A stretch of DNA of 64,000 bases from Leptospira sp. WS92.C1 (GCF_040833975.1 NZ_CP162130.1:2440001-2504000), one strand, 5' to 3'. Shown: positions 1 through 16,887, counted from the first letter of the stretch. Notes: generated by a model not told the origin, from the letters alone. Numbers and translations: made by a program.

Positions 1-9
1 GAAGAGAGT

Positions 10-1142
<1,133 letters not shown>

Positions 1143-1159
1143 CCAAGCTTCGGTGTTCA

Positions 1160-1186
1160 GGGAGGGAAAATTTTTCCTCCCCTTTT
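1160..1186 (+). terminator. Rho-independent terminator after the TPR gene
   Basis: An 11-bp self-complementary stem (GGGAGGGAAAA with TTTTTCCTCCC, one G-U pair) begins 17 bases after the TPR stop codon and runs into CTTTTG. The AT centre would form the loop. The U-run is short, so strength is uncertain. Confidence 0.6.
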
Positions 1187-1270
1187 GTTACGAATGCCTC
1201 CTTTACCAATCCGTCGTCACCTTAAGGACGATCCTCGCCGAGATCTCGGATCCTAAAATAGAGATGATCC

Positions 1271-1652
1271 GTGAAAACAAGAAAGTCTTTTCACTCCGAA
1301 TTGGAACGGAAAATCCAAAAATTTTTGAAGATTGCAATCTCCTCAATCCCCTCTTTTTTCGAAAATCAAACCTTGGATCCTCCTCTTAAAAACGAAATCG
1401 GAAGGATCGTTCTCGTTCCGGACAATGCGAACGCGTTTTTTTCCTAAATTCGGAGATAGAGGGGTTTCATTTTCTCCAAAAGAATCCTTTGCCCCAGTTT
1501 TTTTCTCTAAAATCGGTTTTAAAGCCGAACAACCGCTTATGGAAAAAGGAAGAGCGAATGTAGAGTTATCTCCAATTGAAGAACGCACTTTAGTTTTTCC
1601 ATTCGGTTCTTTAGTTTATCCTTGTGCTTACGCTCGTAAATATGGAAATTAA
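1271..1652 (+). pseudogene. Frameshifted small ORF, function unknown
   Basis: Two reading frames join into one plausible protein of about 126 residues. The first starts at a GTG at 1271 (VKTRKSFHSELERK...) and reaches ...VLVPDNANAFFS before a stop at 1445. The second, shifted by one base, continues ...FFPKFGDRGVSF to a stop at 1652. The switch lies in a run of seven T at 1436-1442; six T would restore a single frame. I recognise no domain. The candidates are a decaying gene, a homopolymer-switched gene or a sequencing error. Neither half has a convincing ribosome binding site of its own. Confidence 0.45.
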
Positions 1653-1721
1653 CCCTTAAGAAACAAAACCGGCGAATCAAACAGTTTAGCCGGACATCAT
1701 TTATATCGGGACAACTTGTGC

Positions 1722-4259
1722 ATGGATGAAACTACCAAATCGATCCGTAAATTTATTCTTCATTTTATTTTGATCACCGAAACAGTCGGTTATATCATCG
1801 CCATTCCCGTCGCGATCCTATTTTACGAGTTATTTTTGGAAATGGGTCCGGAACAACTCAAAATCGCGATCTATCTAACACTCTCCACTTCCACGTTTAC
1901 CCTTATCTATACGGTATATTCAAGTATTCGAAGATTGAAACCGCTCAGACAGTATTTGCATACCATTGAGCAAGGAATCATTGATAAGGATACGGCGCTC
2001 AAAACGCAAAAGTCAATTCTAAGGCTTCCCTTGTTTCAATCGATTGATATCGGTCTTCGAATTATTGTCACGGGAATGATCATCATGTTTTTGCTGGGTC
2101 GATTCGTAGCCTTAGACACGACGGACTATTACAACCTTTCTGTGATCGTTATTCTTTTAGCTCTCTCGCTCGCGATCTACGCTTTCTTGGTTACGGAAAG
2201 ACTTACCGGAAATCTGATCGAATCCGGAGTGTTTAGCAATATAGACACCTCAAGTCTCGTAAGAATTCGGCTTACAAAATCTCTGACTCTTACGATCATT
2301 TTTATCGTGATTATTCTCGCGGTCGGAGTTTCGAGTCTTGTATTTAAGCTCAACTACACCGCCATTCGAAAGTCGTATTTCAGTCAGATGGCCAATGTAA
2401 ATGAAACGTTGCAGATTCTTACCGAAAACATTTTTCAAGAAGTGCAATCCGATATGGACAGACTCAAATCCGATCCGTTCTTTCTGTCCTTGGTCGCGAA
2501 CTCTAAAGTCTCGGAAACCGACAAACATTTGGAGAATCTTTTAACTCATTCTTTAAAATACGAATCCATCGCAATTCTCAAAGCGGATAAAAACTCCTGG
2601 AGAATGATCTCGAGTACCGGAACCCTTTCCGGTGACAACGGCTCGAAACTTTCCGAATTTCAACTTCCTCCCGAAGAGAAAATTCTTGCGTCGATTGCCT
2701 TAAATCCCATGTTTTTGAGCGAACCGATCGCTTCGCCCGTCTCCGGAACTCCGATCGTATTGGCCGTGGAATCTTTGCCCGGTTTGAAATCCATTTATAT
2801 CGCCTATGGTCTTCGAATCGCGGATCTCACAAGCAAACTGATCGGTGCGATTCAAATCGGAAAGTCCGGTTATCCAGGACTACTCAATCACAATCAGATC
2901 GTAATCAATCACATCGATCCCGCTTTGAACCTAAAAAATATAAAGGACTTTCCGTTTTACGAACAGATCAAAGATTATCAGGACAACGTTCCGGTCCGCT
3001 ATCTGTTTCAAGGAAAGTATAAATATATGATTCTTCTAAAGAATCATAAATACGGTTTTATCACGTTTGCATTGGCGGAAAACGAAGAGATTACCAAAGA
3101 GGCGATTCTCTCCGCTTATGCAATGGTTTTGATTTCCTTTATAGGACTGATCTTTGTCGGATTTTTGATCTATATCATTCTTAAAAAAAGACTCCATCCT
3201 CTCGAAGAAAGTAAGAATGTTTTGGAATCGATGGCGGAGGGTAATTTAACCGGTTCCTTAAAGGTTCTTTCCATGGATGAGATCGGTGAAATGGCAATCT
3301 CCATCAACTCGTTTAACAAAAAAGTGAAAACGATTCTCCGTAAGATCATCGAAGCTTCGAGCAATCTCGCTTCCTCATCGGATGAAATGTCGGGTGCACT
3401 CAATTTTATTTCGGATAACGCTCAAAATCAGGCGGCTTCCTCGGAACAGATATCGGCTTCGATCGAGGAGATTTCGGCGGGTATGGACGGGGTAGCGACA
3501 CAAACAAGAGAACAGGTCGGTCTATTGGATAAACTCGCAAACGATATGGGAAAATTCTCAAACTCGATCCATGAAACTTCTTCCAATCTCGAAAAGACGA
3601 TGTCCGACGTGGAAAAAATCACAGAAGAGGCTAAAAAAGGCGGAAGCTCCTTGGAATTGACCAATCATTCCATCAATAAGATCAGCCGCAGTTCGGAAGA
3701 TATCACCGGAGTAATCGAAATCATCAATACGATATCGGAACAGATCCATCTGCTCGCATTGAACGCGGCGATCGAAGCTGCAAGAGCCGGAGTTGCGGGA
3801 AGAGGATTTGCGGTCGTAGCGGATGAAATTTCCAAACTCGCTGACAAAACGACCCAGAGTATCAAAGATATAGAGGAAATCATTCAGAGTAATGAAACAG
3901 AGATCGGAAACGGAATTCAAAATATTACGAATACAGTAACCGTAATTTCAGGAATCATCCAAGGAATTTCGGAGATCAACAGTCAGATGAAAATCGTAAA
4001 TCAGTTTATGGAAGATCAGCTTTCCAAAAACGATCAGATGAATCTTACAGCAAAGGAAGTCAAGGGAAGATCCGATGTGATTCAGGTAGCGGTTCGAGAA
4101 CAAAAGATCGCGATCGAAGAAATTTCCAGGACGATCACCACAATCAACGAACTCAATCAGTCTTCCGCGGCCTCGTCCGAAGAACTAAGTTCCAGTTCCA
4201 TCGGATTGGCAAGACTTGCGGAAGACCTAAAACGTGAAGTAGAATTTTTTAAACTCTAA
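1722..4259 (+). CDS. Methyl-accepting chemotaxis protein with polytopic N-terminus
   Basis: A chemoreceptor of 845 residues that passes signals to CheA/CheW. From the N-terminus I see about five hydrophobic segments (roughly residues 10-40, 48-70, 105-130, 140-160 and 190-212), an extracytoplasmic region of about 240 residues, another membrane segment near 460-488, a HAMP linker, and the cytoplasmic signalling helices. The signature hairpin of the family is clear ([20 protein letters not shown], followed by [18 protein letters not shown]). The usual receptor has two membrane segments, so the extra N-terminal ones are notable. A TTG at 1716 is also in frame; the ATG at 1722 is preferred. The ligand is unknown. 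It stands alone, with a long upstream gap. Confidence 0.93.
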   Translation: MDETTKSIRKFILHFILITETVGYIIAIPVAILFYELFLEMGPEQLKIAIYLTLSTSTFTLIYTVYSSIRRLKPLRQYLHTIEQGIIDKDTALKTQKSILRLPLFQSIDIGLRIIVTGMIIMFLLGRFVALDTTDYYNLSVIVILLALSLAIYAFLVTERLTGNLIESGVFSNIDTSSLVRIRLTKSLTLTIIFIVIILAVGVSSLVFKLNYTAIRKSYFSQMANVNETLQILTENIFQEVQSDMDRLKSDPFFLSLVANSKVSETDKHLENLLTHSLKYESIAILKADKNSWRMISSTGTLSGDNGSKLSEFQLPPEEKILASIALNPMFLSEPIASPVSGTPIVLAVESLPGLKSIYIAYGLRIADLTSKLIGAIQIGKSGYPGLLNHNQIVINHIDPALNLKNIKDFPFYEQIKDYQDNVPVRYLFQGKYKYMILLKNHKYGFITFALAENEEITKEAILSAYAMVLISFIGLIFVGFLIYIILKKRLHPLEESKNVLESMAEGNLTGSLKVLSMDEIGEMAISINSFNKKVKTILRKIIEASSNLASSSDEMSGALNFISDNAQNQAASSEQISASIEEISAGMDGVATQTREQVGLLDKLANDMGKFSNSIHETSSNLEKTMSDVEKITEEAKKGGSSLELTNHSINKISRSSEDITGVIEIINTISEQIHLLALNAAIEAARAGVAGRGFAVVADEISKLADKTTQSIKDIEEIIQSNETEIGNGIQNITNTVTVISGIIQGISEINSQMKIVNQFMEDQLSKNDQMNLTAKEVKGRSDVIQVAVREQKIAIEEISRTITTINELNQSSAASSEELSSSSIGLARLAEDLKREVEFFKL

Positions 4260-4329
4260 GGAGAATCTCGAAAACGCAAACCAACGGAAAACCCTTGATT
4301 TTTCCCCCGTTCCTTTTACTTTGCACTTT

Positions 4330-4599
4330 ATGGAATGGGAAAAGATACTCAGAGACTCCGTAAAAGACAATAAGATCAAGGAGTTACATCTCAGAAAAGT
4401 ACCCACTCTCAAAACCTGCGATGATTGGAGCAAGGTACGAGAGATAGGTCTGATCGATCACAAAACAAAATATGCACATTATAAAGGGGGGCTTGTCAAA
4501 TACGGAGACGCCCTATTCTTTGTAACGGATGAAAGAATCCAAGCCATTGCTCCCTACCGAAAATGGGAATTTAAATCTAAAATCAAAGTAGAAGACTAA
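4330..4599 (+). CDS. Small hypothetical protein
   Basis: An 89-residue soluble, charged protein from the ATG at 4330 (MEWEKILRDS); a TTG three codons upstream would also work. It has no signal peptide, membrane segment or domain that I recognise. The C-terminal part (GGLVKYGDALFFVTDERIQAI) looks like a beta-rich fold. It follows the chemoreceptor by 70 bases on the same strand and may be co-transcribed. Codon usage resembles its neighbours. Probably real, function unknown. Confidence 0.55.
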   Translation: MEWEKILRDSVKDNKIKELHLRKVPTLKTCDDWSKVREIGLIDHKTKYAHYKGGLVKYGDALFFVTDERIQAIAPYRKWEFKSKIKVED

Positions 4600-4620
4600 A
4601 AATTCCGCTTACAATTTGCA

Positions 4621-4646
4621 TTCGAGCCGAAATCGATCGGCTCGAA
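4621..4646. terminator. Hairpin between convergent genes
   Basis: A perfect 10-bp stem with loop AATCGA, 22 bases after the end of the small hypothetical gene. There is no run of U on either side, so intrinsic termination is uncertain; it may only protect the 3' end. Confidence 0.35.
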
Positions 4647-4768
4647 ACGCGAAACTTCCGATCATTTCTTTTTAAAATTCGATTTTATACCAAAAACAGA
4701 GGTTCGAGCTATCTCCTTTGTGCACCCGATTGTTCCGACAAATTGGTTCCACCGAAAAATAACTTGAA

Positions 4769-4787
4769 ATCGGACTTAAAGTCCGAT
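4769..4787. repeat. Dispersed palindrome, CGGACTTNAAGTCCG family
   Basis: Perfect 9-1-9 palindrome. Upstream TTGTTCCGACAAA and downstream TCCGAATAAA also recur around the copy at 61210, so the repeated unit is about 75 bases long, not just the palindrome. Confidence 0.7.
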
Positions 4788-4949
4788 CCGAATAAAATCA
4801 GAAGGGCAATCCACATTCTATACAACAAGAAGCGTATATCGAGAATTTTCGTTTATAGATCTTTGAAAGATTCCCTGTTTTTCAAAAAACATTCCTATCG
4901 ATTTGTTGGCGTAGATTGAAACCTTCAAAAAAGGCGTTTTAATTAGAAC

Positions 4950-6953
<2,004 letters not shown>

Positions 6954-7062
6954 AGAGAAGATACGCCGTAAGGTGTATATTATGTAGCCATAATCAGAAT
7001 TTAACTTCGTTCGTAAACAAAAAAGCGGTTTTGATTGGCGGACATTTCGGGAAATCGTCGTT

Positions 7063-7107
7063 TTTTGATCCTCCTTTCTCTGTTGTGTTTTGAAAGGAGG
7101 ATCAAAA
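7063..7107 (+). promoter_or_regulatory. RBS-sequestering 5'-UTR hairpin of the UbiB-like gene
   Basis: A perfect 16-bp inverted repeat (7063-7078 TTTTGATCCTCCTTTC and 7092-7107 GAAAGGAGGATCAAAA) with a 13-base loop. The 3' arm contains GGAGG (7096-7100), the best ribosome binding site for the following gene. In RNA the site would be fully paired. No U-run follows, so it does not look like a terminator. See findings. Confidence 0.7.
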
Positions 7108-7118
7108 TCTTTGTGATT

Positions 7119-8420
7119 ATGGCCGGATTTTTTGATTCCCTGAAAATGGGTATTGGCGGTGCTTCTCGTATCCTCAGCAGCGGTTTTGTATTTTCAACAA
7201 AGACTTTACTTCTGATAAAAGATCTCGCTTGGGGCGGAGGCTCTACCGAGAATTTTCCGATTCGCCTGAGAGAAGCTTTCGAAGATCTCGGCGCCACTTA
7301 TATCAAGTTAGGTCAATTGATCGCCTCGGCGCCTTCTCTATTCCCGGATCCTTTTGTAACCGAAATGCAAAAGTGTTTGGATTCCATTCGCCCGATCCCG
7401 TATTCCTCTGTGGAAAAAATGATCCAAAAAGAACTCGGCGGAAAACTCACGGATCATTTTTACAGCGTAGAGCCGGTTCCAATTGCATCTGCTTCGATTG
7501 CACAGGTGCATTCCGCGGTAACCAAGGACGGCTTGGACGTAGTCATCAAGGTCCAAAGACCCGATATCGAAGCCACGTTATCCGCCGATTTAAACCTCAT
7601 TTACTTTGCTTCGATCCTTTTTGAAAGATTCGCTCCGGGACTCAGCAAATCCGGGATCTCGGATATGGTCGAGCAATTTCAAACTTCTATATTAGAAGAA
7701 ATTGATTTTTATAAAGAAGCGGATAATATCGAAGAATTTGAAAGAGCACTTTTAGCAATGGGAGAAACCAGAGCCAGAGTTCCCAAGGTCTATCGAGAAC
7801 TTTCCACAAAAAAAATCCTTACTATGGAACGTTTTTACGGAGCTCCGATCACAGACGAGGCTTCGATCCGCAAATATTCCTCTGATCCTCAAAAAACGCT
7901 GACCGAGGCATTGGAAATCTGGTTTTCTACTCTTGCGAGAAACGGCTTTTTTCACGCGGACGTACATGCAGGAAATCTTATGATTCTCCGGGATGGAACC
8001 GTGGGTTTTATCGATTTCGGAATCGTAGGAAGAATCTCGCCTCGGGTTTGGGACGGTTTGATGATATTTTTGGAAGGTTTAAGTCTCAATCGCACCGAAA
8101 AGATCGCGAAGGGTTTGATCCAGATGGACTCCACCGCAAAGGGAGTGGATGAAAAAAAACTCTCCAAAGATCTGGAAGCTGTTTTTTCCAAAATGACCGA
8201 GATGGTCATGAAGGTCCAAATGGGAGATCTCGAATCTTTGGATGATAAAAAATTAAACGCAATGCTTTTTGAGTTCAGAGAGATTTCTATTCGAAATGGG
8301 CTCAAAATTCCGAAAGAATTCGGACTTCTAATCAAACAGATTCTTTATTTTGACAGATATGTAAAGACGATGGCTCCCGATATCGACCTGATTCGTGACA
8401 GAGAAAAATTTCTGATATGA
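7119..8420 (+). CDS. ABC1/ADCK/UbiB-family atypical kinase
   Basis: An atypical protein-kinase-like ATPase of about 433 residues. The family motifs are all present: the family-specific KxGQ ([20 protein letters not shown]), the Ala-rich loop ([12 protein letters not shown]), the ATP-binding Lys ([11 protein letters not shown]), the catalytic loop ([11 protein letters not shown]) and the DFG ([11 protein letters not shown]). UbiB homologues support ubiquinone or other isoprenoid-lipid metabolism. The C-terminal part is shorter than in E. coli UbiB and I see no clear membrane helices at the end. Start choice: ATG 7119, with GTG 7113 closer to GGAGG at 7096-7100; an upstream TTG at 7035 would begin before the hairpin. 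Its stop overlaps the feoA start as ATGA, hinting at co-translation with iron uptake genes. Confidence 0.88.
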   Translation: MAGFFDSLKMGIGGASRILSSGFVFSTKTLLLIKDLAWGGGSTENFPIRLREAFEDLGATYIKLGQLIASAPSLFPDPFVTEMQKCLDSIRPIPYSSVEKMIQKELGGKLTDHFYSVEPVPIASASIAQVHSAVTKDGLDVVIKVQRPDIEATLSADLNLIYFASILFERFAPGLSKSGISDMVEQFQTSILEEIDFYKEADNIEEFERALLAMGETRARVPKVYRELSTKKILTMERFYGAPITDEASIRKYSSDPQKTLTEALEIWFSTLARNGFFHADVHAGNLMILRDGTVGFIDFGIVGRISPRVWDGLMIFLEGLSLNRTEKIAKGLIQMDSTAKGVDEKKLSKDLEAVFSKMTEMVMKVQMGDLESLDDKKLNAMLFEFREISIRNGLKIPKEFGLLIKQILYFDRYVKTMAPDIDLIRDREKFLI

Positions 8421-8657
8421 TGTTTTTGTTAAACGAATTAAAAAAAGGTCAAGAAGCATCGATCGTATCCTTATTGCAGAAACCCGGAAAGGAGGATCTG
8501 TTCCGAAATATTTTGGACATAGGGCTTTTACCGGGAACCAAGGTTTTTATTTTAGAAAAGTATGATTCTCAAAAGAAGATTATACTGCGCGCGGGTGAAG
8601 TCGAAATCGCGATCCGGGAAGGAGAAGCGGAATTGATCCAAGTGGGAGAAATTTCAA

Positions 8658-8671
<14 letters not shown>
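8417..8671 (+). CDS. feoA: FeoA-family ferrous iron transport protein A
   Basis: An 84-residue protein with the SH3-like FeoA fold pattern: L-x-x-L-x-x-G hydrophobic start ([17 protein letters not shown]), the central [16 protein letters not shown] typical of the family (usually LxxLGLxPGxxV), and a C-terminal [14 protein letters not shown] strand pair. FeoA is the small cytosolic partner of FeoB. It overlaps the preceding kinase by 4 bases (ATGA) and feoB by 14 bases, so the three genes are tightly coupled. Two adjacent ATG codons (8417 and 8420) are possible starts. Confidence 0.88.
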
Positions 8672-10772
<2,101 letters not shown>

Positions 10773-10787
10773 ACGAATCGTCTACGA

Positions 10788-12764
10788 ATGTTTCAGCAAA
10801 TTCCGAAAAATACTAAAATCTTTTTGAGTTATACTTTCGGGTTTTTAATTTTATTTTTAGTCTATCGATTCGTTTTTCTGATCGTATTTTTTTCCAAACT
10901 GGAATCGGCCACTTTTTTAGAAGTAATCCTCGGTTTTTTTGTGGGAATTCGTTTTGATCTCTCCGTTTGCGCGATGTTAGTCGGTCCCTTTTGGATCTTA
11001 TCCTCGATCCATCCACTCAATCGATGGAAATTCTATTCGTATCTTTGGGGAGTCGGACCGATTCTACTTTTCTTTTGGGCGTTTGCACACTTAGTCGGAG
11101 ACGTTCTCTATTTCGGAGAAACCAACAAGCACCTGGGTTATGAAGGATTTGTGTTTTTGGGAAAGGAATTTTGGATCATTCTCAAATCGTTTTTTGTCGG
11201 AAATTCTGCCGTTGCGATTTTTTCATCTTCCGTCATTTTGATTCTGCTTCCGATCTCGATTCGATTTTATATTCAAAAATCATTTTATACTTATAAAGAA
11301 AATAAAAAATCCGGAGAACTTTGGCAGTTGATTTTGATTCCTCCGATTTTGTTCTTGATCGTTCGAGGCGGATTTCAAGCAAGACCTCTCAGACCGAGCG
11401 ACGCCATGATTTCCAGGACTTATCTCGTAAATCAACTTGCTCTTAACGGAATTTTTACTTCGATCATGGATTTAAAAAATCAATCGATTCCATCCAATCT
11501 ACAGGTTCCCTATCTCCAAGCGATCCGGATCGTTCGCGAGGAAATCGATTATTCCGGCGCGAGGTTTATTTCGGAAGAATATCCCCTTCTTAGGGAAACC
11601 AAAGAGACCAGCCGGAAAAAGCCGCCTAACGTAGTCATCGTATTGCTCGAAAGCTGGACCGGAAAATACGCATTTTCGAACGGAACGATCCGTCCCGAAG
11701 GAAAATTGATCGCTCCACATTTTGAAAGTCTGGTTCGCGAAGGTGCGTATTTCCCTTCCTTTTTTGCATCGGGAGGAAGGACTACAAACGGACTTTTGTC
11801 CACGTTAACCGGAATTCCGGATGGCCCCGGTTTGACAGTGGTACGAACTCCTCAAGTTCTGAGCAATTTCGGAGGACTCGGGACAATTCTCAAATCAATC
11901 GGATATTCCACTCTCTTTTTACACGGAGGAGACGTCAGTTTTGACAATATGAACTTTTTATTTTCTCATTGGGGTTTTGATACGATCCTCGGACAGGAAC
12001 ATTTTGATTCCTTAAAAAAATACAATGCGGGGCCGTGGGGTTACTATGACGGTGATTTGTTAAGCGAATTACACGAAACCCTGATAAAACAAAAATCACC
12101 CTTTTTAGCGGTGACTTTGACTTTGACCACACACTATCCGTATCAAACTCCTTCCAAAGAGTTTAACGTGTTCTCCTCAAAACTGGAGGAGGCGGATTAT
12201 TTTAACGTCTATCACTATACGGATCAGGCGATCGACTCCTTTCTGCAAAAAGCAAAAACTGCCCCCTACTTCAAGGACACCGTTTTTATCTTTGTGGGGG
12301 ATCACTCCCATCACAGAAATCTGGATTATTTTGAAGATAGAAACGTTCCTTTTTTGATCTATTCTCCGGGAAGAATCAAACCTCGCATGGATTACCGAAT
12401 TTCATCGCAGTTAGACGTGATTCCCACCATCCTTGGAATTTTGGGAAAGAAGGTGCAATTCTCCGCGATGGGAAGGGATCTGTTGAGTCCCGATTTAAAG
12501 GGCGGGGTGGCCTACTTTGCGTTTGGGAATCTTTTTGGCTGGATCGAGAACAACTGGATTTTTTACAGTTTCACGGACAAGGTCAGAAATTCCTCCTTTT
12601 CGATTAGCCCCAGAATCGGAGAAACGGAAGAATGCAAAGACGATCCCATACAATGCGAACGATATCATATAAAAGCAAAATCTTTTTGGAACTTAAGTTA
12701 TGAGCTGATGAACTCCAATCTAATATATCCACCTAAGAAAAAAGAAAACGAAGTAAAACAATGA
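10788..12764 (+). CDS. LtaS/MdoB-type sulfatase-fold phosphoglycerol transferase
   Basis: A 658-residue membrane enzyme: about five N-terminal membrane segments (roughly 12-36, 42-72, 83-108, 142-162, 180-196) followed by an extracytoplasmic alkaline-phosphatase-superfamily domain. Metal and catalytic residues are visible: Glu288 in [12 protein letters not shown], the nucleophile Thr332 or Thr333 in [14 protein letters not shown], and Asp505-His506 in FVGDHSHH. Family members transfer phosphoglycerol or phosphoethanolamine to envelope glycans or lipids. Leptospira makes no Gram-positive lipoteichoic acid, so the acceptor is probably a periplasmic glucan, LPS or glycolipid; that is inference. 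It starts 15 bases after feoB and its stop overlaps the next start (ATGA at 12761). Confidence 0.85.
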   Translation: MFQQIPKNTKIFLSYTFGFLILFLVYRFVFLIVFFSKLESATFLEVILGFFVGIRFDLSVCAMLVGPFWILSSIHPLNRWKFYSYLWGVGPILLFFWAFAHLVGDVLYFGETNKHLGYEGFVFLGKEFWIILKSFFVGNSAVAIFSSSVILILLPISIRFYIQKSFYTYKENKKSGELWQLILIPPILFLIVRGGFQARPLRPSDAMISRTYLVNQLALNGIFTSIMDLKNQSIPSNLQVPYLQAIRIVREEIDYSGARFISEEYPLLRETKETSRKKPPNVVIVLLESWTGKYAFSNGTIRPEGKLIAPHFESLVREGAYFPSFFASGGRTTNGLLSTLTGIPDGPGLTVVRTPQVLSNFGGLGTILKSIGYSTLFLHGGDVSFDNMNFLFSHWGFDTILGQEHFDSLKKYNAGPWGYYDGDLLSELHETLIKQKSPFLAVTLTLTTHYPYQTPSKEFNVFSSKLEEADYFNVYHYTDQAIDSFLQKAKTAPYFKDTVFIFVGDHSHHRNLDYFEDRNVPFLIYSPGRIKPRMDYRISSQLDVIPTILGILGKKVQFSAMGRDLLSPDLKGGVAYFAFGNLFGWIENNWIFYSFTDKVRNSSFSISPRIGETEECKDDPIQCERYHIKAKSFWNLSYELMNSNLIYPPKKKENEVKQ

Positions 12765-13751
12765 CATTTAAAAAAGAATTTTCAATCGCACCCAAAGTCA
12801 ACGTCGGCCTTGATCATCCACCGATCGTAGTCGCAGAAATCGGACTCAATCACAACAACGACGAAGAGATCGGAAAAAGAACGATCGCTGCGGCAAAACA
12901 AGCAGGGGCTCAAGCAGTCAAATTTCAATCCTATATTACGGAAGAATTCATAGACGTCCACAACCCGAATGCGAAAATCCTAGTCGATATATTCAAAAAG
13001 TATGAACTATCCGAAACGCTTCATAGAAAATTTCAGAAAGTCGCGAAAGACGAAGGTCTTATCTTTTTTTCCACGCCGCTTTGTGTAAGTTCCTTAAAGT
13101 TGCTTGTAAGTCTCGGAGTTCCCGCGATCAAAATCGCAAGCGGTGATGTGACCAACAAAACACTTTTGAAAGAAACGGCAAAAACAAAACTGCCCGTGAT
13201 CCTTTCTTCGGGCGCCGCGGAATTGTACGAGCTCAACCGAGCGATCTCATTCTTGGAGCAGGAAGGAACGGAAAATCTCTGTCTATTACATTGTATTTCC
13301 TTATATCCGACCCCGCCTGAAAAGGCGAATCTCAAGGTCATTGAAACATTCCAAAACCTTTATAGTCTTCCGGTTGGATTTTCGGATCATACGTCCGGAC
13401 ATATCGCTTCCACAGTTGCCGTTTCCTTGGGCGCATGTATGATCGAAAAACACTTTACCTTGGATCATAATTTGGACGGGCCGGATCACGGGATCTCCGC
13501 AAATCCTGGGCAACTCAAAGAGGTTTGTGATTCCTCATTTCTCGCGTGGAAGATGAAAGGAAACGGAGAAAAAAAACCTTGGAAGGAAGAAGTGGACGGA
13601 AGATTTTTTGGAAGAAGAGCCTTGTATGCGGACGCAAACGGTTCTCCGATTGCGCTTCGACCGGATCTAACGCAAAAGGAATTTCAATATTTGGGTTCTT
13701 GGGAAATCGAAAAAGCCCAACAACTCAAATCTTCTCCAGGCAAACCGTTTC

Positions 13752-13759
<8 letters not shown>
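12761..13759 (+). CDS. neuB: NeuB-family nonulosonic acid synthase
   Basis: A 332-residue synthase that condenses a hexosamine with phosphoenolpyruvate to form sialic-acid-like nonulosonates (neuraminic, legionaminic or pseudaminic). The TIM-barrel motifs are present: [79 protein letters not shown]. The C-terminal SAF (antifreeze-like) part is [20 protein letters not shown]. The exact sugar is not decided by sequence. It sits between an envelope phosphotransferase and an M23 peptidase, far from any visible polysaccharide cluster; a surface or flagellar glycan use is inferred. It overlaps both neighbours. Confidence 0.9.
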
Positions 13760-14894
<1,135 letters not shown>

Positions 14895-14976
14895 GAAAGG
14901 ACCTATAAATTTTCTCTAGAACGATTCGAACCAAAATTACCAAAATAAAAATTGTCATTTTTTTAAACTCGCGTAA

Positions 14977-15379
14977 GACGATGAACCTATTCAAAAACAG
15001 AGAATGCTCAAACGGATTACCGAAGAAACATTGAGAAATTTGCCAAAAATTAAAAAGGCTCACGTACTGATTTTGTTTTCCGAAGACCAGCCTCTCACGT
15101 TAGACACCCCTCCAATCCGAGTAAGTGTCATACTCGGTTTTTTTCCGAATACGCAACCTCTTTCTCAAGATGAAATCAGGAACATCGTAGATCTTCATTT
15201 CTGTTCTTCTTCAAATCGAGAAAAAACAAAACATTTCTGTTGCAAATACTAACGGTAAATTTTTATTTCCCAAAGAGTTAAGCACAGGAACGCCCTCAAT
15301 GCCAATTCCATTTCTCAAAAAAGAAATAGTCATTGAACAAGAGAACGAATCCCATAAAGATCCAATAAGAAATCCTTAA
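14977..15379 (+). pseudogene. FliF-like remnant, truncated and frameshifted
   Basis: A decayed fragment of an FliF/YscJ-family MS-ring protein. From 14977 the frame reads IQKQRMLKRITEETLRN, then KKAHVLILFSEDQP and IRVSVILGFFP, parallel to [30 protein letters not shown] and [11 protein letters not shown] in the intact FliF of this window. The frame ends at 15252. One base out, from about 15222, the match resumes (QNISVANTNGKFLFPKEL beside [13 protein letters not shown]) and runs to a stop at 15379. The first half is opened by a stop at 14974, and both membrane segments and the outer parts are absent. It lies about 2.6 kb upstream of real fliF on the same strand. Confidence 0.8.
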
Positions 15380-15936
15380 ATGAAATGGTTTAGTAAAGGT
15401 AAAATAGAATCGCACTCATACAAAAACCTTAACTTTTTGAATTTTCATCGCGACAAGGAATTGGAAAAATATTTCATTTCTTGCGTAACTGCCGTATAAT
15501 CAATGCACACAAGTTGTTGATGTCGTTTTTTTTAAAAAATAAAAACGAGTACATTTTCAGTATCGATCGTCTTCAAAAACAGACTCCAATTTTAGTTTCC
15601 AACGCGATTTTAAAAACTATTTTTCTAAAATTGAAAAAAACCAATTTCAAAACCGGATAACGGATAACAAGACCACCTCTGTTTTCTCAAAGAGATCATT
15701 GGAATTTAATAAAACTATAATGCGATAACACACTCTCCATTCAAATACTTTTGCTTATTTTCATGAAGCTTTCGAAATCGTTTATTTCAGAAATCCAAGC
15801 ACCTGTTTCAAAACGAAAAAAAAAAACAGAAGACTCCCTCATTTCCAATGACTTGAAAACAGACTCTCAGGATCCAAAAGATAAATTCAAGAAAATCTGA
15901 AAAAAATTCATTTGACAATGTAAAATATATTTCCAA
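15380..15936. other. AT-rich non-coding stretch
   Basis: I find no gene here. A 39-codon ORF starts at 15380, overlapping the end of the FliF remnant, but has no recognisable content. The DNA is AT-rich with many homopolymers and reads like decaying intergenic sequence. Confidence 0.5.
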
Positions 15937-15975
15937 ATGCTTAGAGAAAGCAGCGGTGTAGGTTTCTATAAAATT

Positions 15976-16887
15976 ATGAAAAAAAAATTCGCTCTACTCA
16001 GTAGATTTTTACTCTTTTTTACGGCACTGCATTCTCTTTTGCTCCTAGTTACTTTAATTTCAAAAGAGTTATATAATTTGCGATATCATCATTCCGATTC
16101 GTTTGTTTCGGATATACTGTTATATTTAATTCCAGCAATCATCGCCGCGTTGATCGGCCCCCTGATACGGCACACTGACTTTGACTCCGCAAAACATGGA
16201 GTCGTTACGACCGTATTTTTATCGATCGGTTTAGTTATCTTACTGTGGAACCAATTCCATTGGGGGTATTATCTTTCACGTCCATCGATGCCGAACTCGA
16301 TCCAAGAAGCCAGTCAATTGGTATCCGCATCGCATTTTGAATAGCCTGATCTCCGATTTTGCAATCCTGAACCGCGCGATCGTGATCGGAGTCTAGATAC
16401 TTCCACTCGAGATTATTACGATTCCCCGCATGCAAGAATCGACTACTATTTAGACGATGTTCGAATCCATCTGAATAAAATACCTTGGCGTGAAGCATTA
16501 AAAAAAAATTCGCTCCGTCTGAACACAGCCAAAGGCATGGAAATCCATGACTTCATAAAAAAAAATTATACATTTGAACGCCCAGAAAAGGGATATTTTC
16601 CCTGTCCTTTCTTTGTATCGGAGATTTTTGAATTCACAAATGATCGCGGGAAACGAATCTATTATGTGAGTTATGCCACGCAACAGTTGTCAAACGATCA
16701 CTATGCATATTATGAATTTATAATTTATGAAAATGAGACGGGATATACGATCAACCAATCCAATCGTTTTTTTTACGACATAGCGGGAGTGGAAGGTTTG
16801 GAGTTTCCTTTTATGATGCTATTTTTTAACATTCTTTATATATTTGCCTCAGGAGCGATGGTTAGTAGAAAACGAGCTAAAACCTGA
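15976..16887 (+). pseudogene. Membrane protein gene interrupted by an in-frame TAG
   Basis: One open frame runs from ATG 15937 (or better ATG 15976, MKKKFALLSR) to the stop at 16887, broken only by TAG at 16342-16344. Codons between the TAG and the later ATG at 16537 are open (64 codons, for example RDYYDSPHARIDYYLDDVRI). The whole product would be about 300 residues: three membrane segments in the first part (near 8-30, 48-68 and 82-100), a polar extracytoplasmic middle, and a last membrane segment near the C-terminus (FPFMMLFFNILYIFASGAMV), followed by Arg/Lys residues. I recognise no family. A nonsense mutation in a former gene is the simplest reading. Confidence 0.65.

Larger units (their letters stand above)
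4600..4949. other. Intergenic region with two inverted repeats
   Basis: No coding sequence is visible. It separates two convergent genes. A 10-bp perfect stem with a 6-base loop lies at 4621-4646 (TTCGAGCCGA / TCGGCTCGAA), without a clear U-run. A 19-bp palindrome at 4769-4787 (ATCGGACTTAAAGTCCGAT) belongs to a repeat family found again near 17.3, 48.3, 48.4 and 61.2 kb. Confidence 0.6.

Noticed and set aside
15912..15940. TTGACA at 15912 as a promoter for the TAG-split gene
   Set aside because: No -10 box sits at 16-18 bases; the AT-rich boxes nearby are at the wrong distance.
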